From: DATMGU01 sp035555315
Lineage (GTDB): Bacteria > Pseudomonadota > Alphaproteobacteria > ATCC43930 > CGMCC-115725
Assembly (NCBI GenBank): GCA_035555315.1
Contig: DATMGU010000060.1
Coordinates: 1 to 64,000, forward strand
Reading direction: 5' to 3'
Length of the DNA: 64,000 nucleotides
Below, in pieces: positions 9,680 through 16,874 of the stretch. The translations under genes and the position numbers were made by a program. The notes beneath the pieces were generated by a model. It was not told where the DNA came from. It searched no databases and saw only the letters and a program-made list of their open reading frames with translations. Within the stretch, counting starts at the first letter, position 1, and every line of letters begins with the position of its first letter.

Positions 9680-10048
9680 ATGGTCGTCGACCAAATCCAT
9701 GGTCTGCTAACGGCGAAGGCCGACGCCCTGGTACGCCGGGCGGCTGACGACCTGGCGGCGTTGATCGATCCCGGTTTCATCTACGTCAACGCCAGCGGGA
9801 AGATGTTCGACAAGGCAACCTACATCGACGTTTACTGCGTCTCCGGTCGGGTTGTGTTCAGCGAGCAGAAGATTTCTGATCTGGAGGTCAGGCGGTTTGA
9901 CGGCTGCGCGGTCGCTACTTTCATTGTCGCGGACACGTTCGCCGCGGGTGGACGGACTATCGCCGGTCGCTATCGGTCGCTTTGCGTGTTCAGCGGTGAT
10001 GAGGGGCTGTGGCGATGGGCGGCCGGCCAGACGATGGCAGCTGGTTAG
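9680..10048 (+). CDS. SnoaL-like / DUF4440 NTF2-fold protein
   Basis: This 122-residue cytoplasmic protein has the layout of small NTF2-fold proteins: an N-terminal helix pair (QIHGLLTAKADALVRRAADDLAALI), then DPGFIYVNASGKMFDKATYIDVY and alternating strands ending SGDEGLWRWAAGQTM. Such proteins bind or transform small hydrophobic molecules, or detoxify. No catalytic residues can be assigned with confidence. The ATG at 9680 is preferred over a GTG two codons earlier because GGAGAG ends six bases upstream of it. It sits in an accessory block with a cupin and a dienelactone hydrolase. Confidence 0.65.
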   Translation: MVVDQIHGLLTAKADALVRRAADDLAALIDPGFIYVNASGKMFDKATYIDVYCVSGRVVFSEQKISDLEVRRFDGCAVATFIVADTFAAGGRTIAGRYRSLCVFSGDEGLWRWAAGQTMAAG

Positions 10049-10187
10049 GACAAGCCACGCGACTTGCGAATATCGAGATTTTTGCGGTGACGAAAGACCC
10101 TTTACGTAGAGTGTTCCCCGCCCAGAAAATCAGGCATTCTGCGCTCAAGGCGAGGACCGAACCGAGCCGCGGGTAGAGAGCAAGAAG

Positions 10188-10613
10188 ATGTCGGAGACAA
10201 TTCGTGTCGGCGGGCTGGAGGTGCGCTTTCTTCAGAGTAAGGAGGACACCGGAGGCAGCCTCGATGCGTTCGAAATGACAGTGCAGCCAAACGCCCGCAT
10301 GCCGGTGCCCCACTATCATGAAAGCTGGGATGAGGTCGCTTTTGGATTGACGGGCGCGACAACCTTCCGCGTTGCCAGTCAGGACGTTGTGCTGAGACCG
10401 GGCCAGTCCGTTTTCATCAAACGTGGGGTCGTGCATGGCTTCCGAAACGACACGCAGGAGGCCGCGACTTGTCTGTGCATCCTGACGCCCGGCGTACTCG
10501 GCCCCGCTTATTTTCGCGAAATGGCGGCGTTGATGTCAGGCGGCGCTCCTGACCTGGTGAGGATGAAGGAGACGATGTTGCGTTACGGGCTCGTGCCGGT
10601 CCCACCCACTTGA
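10188..10613 (+). CDS. Single-domain cupin protein
   Basis: The 141-residue protein is a one-domain beta-barrel cupin. Motif 1 supplies His42, His44 and Glu49 (HYHESWDE), and motif 2 (PGQSVFIKRGVVHGFRN) supplies His83, the normal metal ligand set. Small cupins of this kind are dioxygenases, isomerases or ligand-binding proteins, and the substrate cannot be read from sequence. A weak ribosome-binding site (AAGAAG) precedes the ATG. The 139 bases upstream separate it from the SnoaL-like gene, so it may have its own promoter. Confidence 0.8.
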   Translation: MSETIRVGGLEVRFLQSKEDTGGSLDAFEMTVQPNARMPVPHYHESWDEVAFGLTGATTFRVASQDVVLRPGQSVFIKRGVVHGFRNDTQEAATCLCILTPGVLGPAYFREMAALMSGGAPDLVRMKETMLRYGLVPVPPT

Positions 10614-10752
10614 GCCCGCGCCGCCGAGGGGTTGGGCTTCCCGTAAGAGTAGGTTGGACGGGACATGGTACCGGAATGGGCGGCGGGTGACTTTTCCGGC
10701 CGTCGCGCTATGGTCTCTCCCGCATATCGCTTCAACGCGGGGGAGGATTCGC

Positions 10753-11628
10753 ATGGATAAATCGATGGGCGAAATCGCCGGCTTGTTTCCGACGATGGAC
10801 CTGACGCGACGCGGCTTCGTGGTGACCACTCTGGCGACCGGGTTCGCGCTCAGCGTGCAGCCGGTATCGGCCGAGACGATCACCACCGATACCACCGGCC
10901 TGACCGCGGGCACGGTGCAGATTCCGGTGAGCGGCGGTCAGATCCCCGCCTATCGGGCCCAGCCCGCCAGCGGTACCGGACCGTTCCCGGTCGTCATCGT
11001 CGTCGAGGAGATCTTCGGCGTGCACGAGCACATCAAGGATATGTGCCGGCGCTTCGCCAAGCTGGGCTATCTCGCGGTGGCGCCCGAGCTTTACGCCCGG
11101 TTGGGCGACGTTACCCAGATCAAGGAAATGGGCGACTTGATCAAGGTCGTGAACCAAGCCCCGGATGCGACGATCCTCACCGATCTCGACTCGACCGTCG
11201 ATTGGGCGGGCAAGAATGGCGGCGATGCCAAGCGTCTGGGCATTACCGGGTTCTGCCGCGGCGGGCGCACCGTCTGGCTTTACGCCGCCCATAACCCCGC
11301 GCTGAAGGCGGGTGTCGCCTGGTATGGCCCGCTCTCCTATGGCGGCGCCTCGATGCCGCAAGCGCCGAAATCTCCGCTCGATTTCGCGGCCGATGTGAAG
11401 GCGCCCGTGCTCGGCCTCTATGGCGGCCAGGATCAGGGCATCCCGGTGAGCGAGGTAGAGACCATGAAGGCGAAGCTGAAAGCCGCGGGCAAGACGGCCG
11501 AGTTCGTCGTCTACCCGGATGCGCCGCACGGTTTCAACGCTGATTACCGACCGAGCTATCGCCCCGCCGATGCGAAGGACGGGATGGAGCGCCTGCTTGC
11601 CTGGTTCAAGAAGTACGGAGTGGCATGA
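10753..11628 (+). CDS. Dienelactone hydrolase family protein with Tat signal
   Basis: The 291-residue alpha/beta hydrolase has the dienelactone-hydrolase triad: Cys168 in GFCRGG, Asp227 in GGQDQGI and His259 in PDAPHGF, with the Glu85-Glu86 pair in VVEEIFGVH that activates the cysteine. The N-terminus carries a twin-arginine signal, LTRRGFVVTTLATGFAL, with likely cleavage near VSA-ETI, so the folded enzyme is probably exported. The ATG at 10753 follows GGGAGGA. The gene converges with the next gene, overlapping by 23 bases. The substrate is unknown; no chlorocatechol pathway is present. Confidence 0.88.
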   Translation: MDKSMGEIAGLFPTMDLTRRGFVVTTLATGFALSVQPVSAETITTDTTGLTAGTVQIPVSGGQIPAYRAQPASGTGPFPVVIVVEEIFGVHEHIKDMCRRFAKLGYLAVAPELYARLGDVTQIKEMGDLIKVVNQAPDATILTDLDSTVDWAGKNGGDAKRLGITGFCRGGRTVWLYAAHNPALKAGVAWYGPLSYGGASMPQAPKSPLDFAADVKAPVLGLYGGQDQGIPVSEVETMKAKLKAAGKTAEFVVYPDAPHGFNADYRPSYRPADAKDGMERLLAWFKKYGVA

Positions 11629-12202
11629 CCGGCAGGGACGAGGGAAGTTTCGAAGGCGGCACCGGCGTCCGCGCCACGTTCATGACCAAGGCGAGCACGG
11701 TGTAGTAGCCGACGATGGCGACCAGGTCGACAACCCCCTGCTCGCCCAGCAGCACCAGCGCCCGGCCATAGGTCGGGTCGCTGACGCCTTTGGTCAGACG
11801 CAGTTCGATGACGAAGTCGTGGATGACGGCTTCGTCATCGGCCATTTCCCCGGGGCGGCGTCCCTCGGCGACGGCATCGACGATCCCGGGCGCAAGCCCC
11901 GCCGCGAGCGCGATGGGCTGATGGATCGCCCATTCGACCTGCTGATCATGGTGCCGGGCCACCAGCAGGATGACGAATTCCTTGAGCCGCTCCGGCACAG
12001 CGCTGCCATAGCGCAGATATTCACCGGTCTTCTGCAGCCGACTCATCAGCTCCGGACTGCGCAGCAAGGGCACGAAAGGTCCGTAGAGCGCGCCGCGTGC
12101 ACCGGCGACGATCTCGGCCGCCGCCACCCGCTGCGCCGGGGTCATGGCTTCGGCTGGGATCGGCGGCAGACGATCGGCCACAGGACGGGACGCCAGGCTC
12201 AA
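11606..12202 (-). CDS. Carboxymuconolactone decarboxylase (AhpD-like) family protein
   Basis: The 198-residue helical protein contains the family core LKEFVILLVARHHDQQVEWAIHQPIALAAGLAP, where the conserved Glu and His of the EWxxH signature are seen. The CxxC pair of peroxidase-type AhpD proteins is absent, so a thiol peroxidase role is unlikely and a decarboxylase-like or unknown role is preferred. The annotated start is a TTG at 12202. It lies 11 bases after cobT on the same strand and may be read from the cobST transcript. It converges on the dienelactone hydrolase gene. Confidence 0.78.
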   Translation of the reverse strand: MSLASRPVADRLPPIPAEAMTPAQRVAAAEIVAGARGALYGPFVPLLRSPELMSRLQKTGEYLRYGSAVPERLKEFVILLVARHHDQQVEWAIHQPIALAAGLAPGIVDAVAEGRRPGEMADDEAVIHDFVIELRLTKGVSDPTYGRALVLLGEQGVVDLVAIVGYYTVLALVMNVARTPVPPSKLPSSLPVMPLRTS

Positions 12203-12213
12203 CGGGGCTGGGC

Positions 12214-14076
12214 TTAGGCGCGCCGACGCCGGACGGGCGCCGAGCCACGGCTGTCTTCGTCGAACAGGGCTGCCAATTGCTCCATGACCGTGCCACCCAG
12301 CTGTTCGGCATCGACGATGGTGACGGCACGCCGGTAGTAGCGCGTGACGTCATGGCCGATGCCGATCGCCACCAGCTCGACCGGCGAGTTGCGCTCGATC
12401 ATCTCGATGACCTCGCGCAGGTGCCGTTCCAGGTAATTGCCGGTGTTCACCGACAGGGTCGAATCATCGACCGGGGCGCCGTCGGAGATGATCATCAAGA
12501 TGCGGCGCTGTTCGGTGCGGGCGATCAGCCTGGCATGGGCCCAGAGCAAGGCCTCGCCATCGATGTTTTCCTTGAGGATCCCCTCACGCAGCATCAGGCC
12601 CAGATTGCGTCGCGCGCGCCGCCAGGGGGCATCGGCCGGCTTGTAGACGATATGGCGCAGATCGTTGAGCCGGCCCGGATTGGGCGGCTTACCGGCGGCG
12701 ATCCAGCGCTCCCGCGACTGGCCACCCTTCCAGGCACGCGTCGTGAACCCCAGGATCTCGACCTTGACGTTGCAGCGTTCGAGGGTGCGCGCCAGGATAT
12801 CGGCGCTCATCGCCGCGACGGTGATCGGCCGGCCGCGCATTGAGCCCGAATTGTCGATCAGCAGCGTCACCACCGTGTCGCGGAAATCCGTCTCCTTTTC
12901 CCGCTTGTAGCTCAGCGGAAAGACCGGGTTGGTGACGATCCGCGACAGCCGCGCCGCATCCAGCATGCCGTCGTCAAGATCGAATTCCCAGGACCGGGTC
13001 TGCTTGGCGAGCAGCCGGCGCTGCAGCCGGTTGGCCAGCTTCGAAATGATGCTCTGCATGTTGGAGAGCTGCTGGTCGAGCATGTGGCGCAGCCGGGTGA
13101 GTTCATCCGGGTCGCACAGCTCGGTCGCCTCGATCACCTCGTCGCAGGCGGTGGTGAAGGCCCGATAGGTCGTCGCATCGGCCTCGTCGCCGGCGTGCTT
13201 CTGCTGGCCCGGCCGGCCCGGGCGGGTGGCGTCGTCATCCTCGCCGGCGCCGGGCTGCATCTCGCCATCGACTTCCTCGCCGGCCCCCTCCTCACCATCC
13301 TCGGGCGCGCTGTCCATCTCGCCGGCATCGGGCGTACCCTGCGGACCGGCGGTCGAGCCTTGTTCGGCCTGGTTCTCGGTATCGCTGTCGGCGGCGTTGT
13401 CGCCGTCGCCGTCATCGTCGGCATCCTGGCTTTCGCCGTCCGTCTCGCCGAGATCGAGGTCGAGATCCTTGATCATGCGGCGGGCGGCCTTGGCATAGCC
13501 TTCCTGGTCGAACATCGAACGGTCGAGCTCCGCCAGCTCCTTGCCGACCCGCGCCTCCAAATACGGCCGCCACAATTCGACGACCCGGCGGGCGGCGGGC
13601 GGCGGCGGTTCGCCGGTCATCTGCTCGCGCGCCAAGAGGCGGATCGCATCGGGCAAGGTCACGTCGCTACGCTCGCCCACCCGGTCGAGGCCCTGCCGTC
13701 GATAGCGTTCGGCCAGGGTCGCCGACAGGTTCTGCGCCACACCGGGCAGCGAGCGGGAACCGATCGCCTCGATCCGCGCCTGTTCGACCGCCTCGAAGAT
13801 CGCGCGGGCCGCCTCGCTCGCCGGCATCCGGCGGGCATGCAGGGCCGCGTCGTGGTGCCGCAGCCGCAGGGCGATGGCATCGGCGGTGCCGCGCACCTGG
13901 GCCGCCTCGTCGGCCGGCAGATCGCGGGGTGGCAGCGGCAGCCGGGCGCGGGTCCCGGCGATGCCGGGCGCATCGGCGGCGAAGGCGACGGTGATGTCGT
14001 CACGCTCCGCCATCGCCCGCAGGGTGGCGGCGGTCGAGCGTTTGAACACCTCGAGCGGGGTTTCAGCTTCGGACAT
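12214..14076 (-). CDS. cobT: Aerobic cobaltochelatase subunit CobT
   Basis: This 620-residue protein is the VWA-domain subunit of the CobNST complex, which inserts cobalt into hydrogenobyrinic acid a,c-diamide in aerobic B12 synthesis. The N-terminal helical region is followed by a strongly acidic linker (about residues 205-300) and a C-terminal VWA domain with the MIDAS motif DNSGSMRG at 408-415. It lies 41 bases downstream of cobS, and the pair is probably co-transcribed. The large subunit CobN is not in the window. Length and architecture match characterised CobT proteins. Confidence 0.95.
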   Translation of the reverse strand: MSEAETPLEVFKRSTAATLRAMAERDDITVAFAADAPGIAGTRARLPLPPRDLPADEAAQVRGTADAIALRLRHHDAALHARRMPASEAARAIFEAVEQARIEAIGSRSLPGVAQNLSATLAERYRRQGLDRVGERSDVTLPDAIRLLAREQMTGEPPPPAARRVVELWRPYLEARVGKELAELDRSMFDQEGYAKAARRMIKDLDLDLGETDGESQDADDDGDGDNAADSDTENQAEQGSTAGPQGTPDAGEMDSAPEDGEEGAGEEVDGEMQPGAGEDDDATRPGRPGQQKHAGDEADATTYRAFTTACDEVIEATELCDPDELTRLRHMLDQQLSNMQSIISKLANRLQRRLLAKQTRSWEFDLDDGMLDAARLSRIVTNPVFPLSYKREKETDFRDTVVTLLIDNSGSMRGRPITVAAMSADILARTLERCNVKVEILGFTTRAWKGGQSRERWIAAGKPPNPGRLNDLRHIVYKPADAPWRRARRNLGLMLREGILKENIDGEALLWAHARLIARTEQRRILMIISDGAPVDDSTLSVNTGNYLERHLREVIEMIERNSPVELVAIGIGHDVTRYYRRAVTIVDAEQLGGTVMEQLAALFDEDSRGSAPVRRRRA

Positions 14077-14117
14077 GACGCAAGCCCCAGATCACGCGTT
14101 CAGACCCTTCACGCGTC

Positions 14118-15119
14118 TCACGCGGAGACCGGACGAACCCCGGTCTCCTTCAGCTCGACGCCGAAACAGCGCTGATAATATTCCGCGACCGTCGCCCGCT
14201 CCACCTCGTCGCATTTATTGAGGAAGGTGACCCGGAACGCGAAGGCGATATCGGTGAAGATCCGGGTGTTTTCCGCCCAGGTGATCACCGTGCGCGGCGA
14301 CATGACGGTCGAGATATCGCCGTTGATGAAGCCCGCGCGGGTGAGATCGGCCAAGGACACCATCGCCGCGATGTTCTTCTGGCCGGCCTCGTCATCGAAC
14401 CCCTCAACCTTCGCGGAGACGATCTTCACTTCCTCGTCATGCGGCAGGTAGTTCAGCGTGGAGACGATGTTCCACCGGTCCATCTGACCCTGGTTGATCT
14501 GCTGCGTACCGTGGTAGAGGCCCGTCGTATCGCCGAGACCGATCGTGTTGGCGGTCGCGAACAGGCGGAACGACGGGTGCGGCCGGATCACCTTGTTCTG
14601 GTCCAGCAGGGTGAGCTTGCCCTCGACCTCCAGCACGCGCTGGATCACGAACATGACGTCCGGGCGGCCGGCGTCGTATTCGTCGAACACCAGGGCGGTC
14701 GGTCCCTGCAGCGCCCAGGGCAGGATCCCCTCGCGGTATTCGGTAACCTGCATGCCTTCTTTCAGGACGATGGCGTCCTTGCCGATAAGGTCGATGCGGC
14801 TGATATGGCTGTCGAGGTTGATGCGGATGCAGGGCCAATTCAGCCGGGCCGCGACCTGCTCGATATGGGTCGACTTGCCGGTGCCGTGATAGCCCTGGAT
14901 CATCACCCGTCGGTTATGGGAGAAGCCCGCGAGGATCGCCAGCGTGGTGTCCTGGTCGAACCGGTAGGCGTCGTCCAGATCGGGCACATGTTCTGTCGGG
15001 GCGCTGAACGCCGGGACCTGCATATCGGTATCAATGCCGAAGGTCTGGCGGACGGACAATCGAATATCGGGAATGCCGGCTCCCTGACCGACGGCGCCGG
15101 AATGTTGAGCGGATGCCAT
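14118..15119 (-). CDS. cobS: Aerobic cobaltochelatase subunit CobS (AAA+ ATPase)
   Basis: The 333-residue protein is a MoxR-class AAA+ ATPase with Walker A GYHGTGKST (76-84), Walker B ALVFDEYDAG (142-151) and sensor region LFATANTIGLGDTTGLYHGT, all diagnostic of CobS. It forms a ring with CobT that uses ATP to drive cobalt insertion by CobN. The gene is upstream of cobT and downstream of a J-domain gene, an arrangement common in alphaproteobacteria. Confidence 0.96.
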   Translation of the reverse strand: MASAQHSGAVGQGAGIPDIRLSVRQTFGIDTDMQVPAFSAPTEHVPDLDDAYRFDQDTTLAILAGFSHNRRVMIQGYHGTGKSTHIEQVAARLNWPCIRINLDSHISRIDLIGKDAIVLKEGMQVTEYREGILPWALQGPTALVFDEYDAGRPDVMFVIQRVLEVEGKLTLLDQNKVIRPHPSFRLFATANTIGLGDTTGLYHGTQQINQGQMDRWNIVSTLNYLPHDEEVKIVSAKVEGFDDEAGQKNIAAMVSLADLTRAGFINGDISTVMSPRTVITWAENTRIFTDIAFAFRVTFLNKCDEVERATVAEYYQRCFGVELKETGVRPVSA

Positions 15120-15204
15120 TAAGAGTGCTGTCCCATCGCTGGTGTGGAAAACATGGGCGAACCCGACCCGTCGATCTCTTGAGGGCCTATCATACGATAG
15201 CCGG

Positions 15205-15792
15205 TCATACGAAGCCGGCTTTCAAGGTGGCGTAGGCTTGATTGACGACCTTGAGGCGTTCTTCCGCCGCCTTGTCCCCGCCATTCGCGTCGGGGTGGTG
15301 CCGTTTGACCAATAGCTTGTAACGTGCCTTCAACTCCTGCAAGGAAAACGGCGGTTCGATTTCGAATACCTGCATCGCCAATTCCTCTACCGAGAGCTGT
15401 CGCTGGCGTCCACCCGTCCGGTGATGGGGTCCGCCGTGGCCGCCATTGGGGCCGGCGCTCTCCGCCTCGTCCTCCTCGAAGACGTTGAAGGCGTCGCGAA
15501 ATTGGCCGCGGGCGGCGGCGGTCCGCCAGCCCATCGGCCAGGTCGGCCGTTGCCAGACGGTATCGTGGCGCAGCTCCTCCTCGATTTCGCGCTCGCTCAT
15601 CCCGGCATAGAAATTCCACGCCGCATTGTATTCGCGAACATGATCCAGGCAGAACCAGTAATAGCTGTTCAGCGTCGTGCGCGACCGCGGCGCCCGGAAC
15701 GCGCCCTCATGGGCACAGTTCGGGTGCTCGCAGCAGCGCAGATAGGGCTGCGGCGCCGGTTGGGCATCGAGATCGGGACGCGGACGGGCCAT
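15205..15792 (-). CDS. J-domain (DnaJ-like) protein with N-terminal cysteine cluster
   Basis: This 195-residue protein ends in a J domain (about residues 134-195) with the HPD motif at 166-168 (KRHHPDANGG), needed to stimulate Hsp70/DnaK ATPase. The N-terminal half holds Cys20, Cys21, Cys26 and Cys48 within YLRCCEHPNCAHEG and YYWFCLDHVREYN, a possible metal site. The Gly/Phe and zinc regions of true DnaJ are missing. The ATG at 15792 is chosen because the protein then begins MARPRPDLD; an open frame extends 35 codons further without family support. It lies directly upstream of cobS on the same strand. Confidence 0.85.
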   Translation of the reverse strand: MARPRPDLDAQPAPQPYLRCCEHPNCAHEGAFRAPRSRTTLNSYYWFCLDHVREYNAAWNFYAGMSEREIEEELRHDTVWQRPTWPMGWRTAAARGQFRDAFNVFEEDEAESAGPNGGHGGPHHRTGGRQRQLSVEELAMQVFEIEPPFSLQELKARYKLLVKRHHPDANGGDKAAEERLKVVNQAYATLKAGFV

Positions 15793-15944
15793 GGCGTGAT
15801 TATGGGGGGGCGCCGAAAGCAAGACAAGCCGGGGACGGCGATCCAAAACCGCCCGGCAGCGATGACCCGCGGGCGAATTGACATCGGGCCGGTCCATGCC
15901 CCTGTTTAAGGGGATCGACCCCTTCGATCAGCAGGACATCACCG

Positions 15945-16235
15945 ATGAGCATGGCCGCCACCATTACCGCCAAACTGACCGAGGCGCTGGCACCGACCCG
16001 GCTGGCGCTGGTCGATGATTCCGCGCGGCATGCGGGCCATGCGGGTGCGGCACATTCCGGCGGCGCCAGAGAGGGCGGCGAGACGCATTTCAACCTGGAG
16101 ATCGTCTCGGCCAAATTCGCGGGCAAGAGCCGCGTCGAACGGCAACGCCTGGTCTATGGCCTGCTCAGCGCGGAACTCGCCGGCCAGGTCCATGCCCTGG
16201 CGCTGCGGACGCTGACGCCTGAGGAAGATGCCTAA
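15945..16235 (+). CDS. bolA: BolA family protein
   Basis: The 96-residue protein is a complete BolA fold: an N-terminal helix (ITAKLTEALAPTRLALVDDSARHAGH), the strand ETHFNLEIVSAKFAGKSRVERQRLVYGLL carrying the class-II KH-like RxxRxxxV pattern, and a C-terminal HALALRTLTPEE. BolA proteins pair with monothiol glutaredoxins in Fe-S cluster handling. His28 and His31 lie in the variable loop. It is divergent from the J-domain gene and overlaps the convergent DUF2889 gene by four bases. Confidence 0.92.
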   Translation: MSMAATITAKLTEALAPTRLALVDDSARHAGHAGAAHSGGAREGGETHFNLEIVSAKFAGKSRVERQRLVYGLLSAELAGQVHALALRTLTPEEDA

Positions 16236-16792
16236 TCGTCCGTTCGGTCTCCGCCGACATAGAAATCCGGCCAGAGGCGCTTGGCGACCTCGCCGTCGCT
16301 GACGAAGGCGTGACAGGTGTTCAACAGGACAGGACGCCGGGGCGGCACGCTGGGCGGCTTCGCCTTGCGCAGGGGTGCTATCGTCTGAAAGGCCGTCGTC
16401 GCGATCGGCCCCAGCAATTCGACGAGATGGGTGCAGCCCGCGGTGCCGCCAAGCAACTGCCTGACGCGCAGGGTGAAGCCCGCCCCGATGCGCTCGCCGA
16501 CCAGTTTCTGGAACGCCGGCGTGATCGCCGGGCAGATCTCGTAAGGCGCCCGGTCGGTGACCGCCTCTATGGCGTGGATCACCAGATTGTCGTCGAAGGT
16601 CAGCCGCAGCCACATGTCATGCAGCGGCTCCCCCGGCTCGATCCGGCCGCGATAGTAGTTGTCGAAGGCATAGGATTTCACATCCGTCATATGCCCTTCG
16701 ACATCCCACAACCCATCCTCGCGACGAAAGCCGCGACACTCGACGGTCCGGGTGTGCAGCGGTTCGCGCGCGGCCGTGGCGGGAGACAACAT
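16232..16792 (-). CDS. DUF2889 domain protein
   Basis: The 186-residue protein opens with EPLHTRTVECRGFRREDGLWDVEGHMTD, the hallmark of DUF2889, and continues with the conserved MWLRLTFDDNLVIHAIEAVTDRAPYEICP. Members are cytoplasmic and of unknown function, and some sit near degradation pathways. A CTHLVELLGP motif near residue 120 is also conserved. It follows the methylmalonyl-CoA mutase gene on the same strand by 82 bases and may share its transcript. Confidence 0.8.
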   Translation of the reverse strand: MLSPATAAREPLHTRTVECRGFRREDGLWDVEGHMTDVKSYAFDNYYRGRIEPGEPLHDMWLRLTFDDNLVIHAIEAVTDRAPYEICPAITPAFQKLVGERIGAGFTLRVRQLLGGTAGCTHLVELLGPIATTAFQTIAPLRKAKPPSVPPRRPVLLNTCHAFVSDGEVAKRLWPDFYVGGDRTDD

Positions 16793-16874
16793 GCACCGAG
16801 CTTAACGCGGCGAGGCCGGTGGCGGCAATATGTTGCGCCGCGGGATGTTACACCACAGGATGCCGGCCACGGAA

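Noticed and set aside
11606..12202. AhpD-type alkylhydroperoxidase
   Set aside because: The CxxC redox pair is absent from the conserved core.
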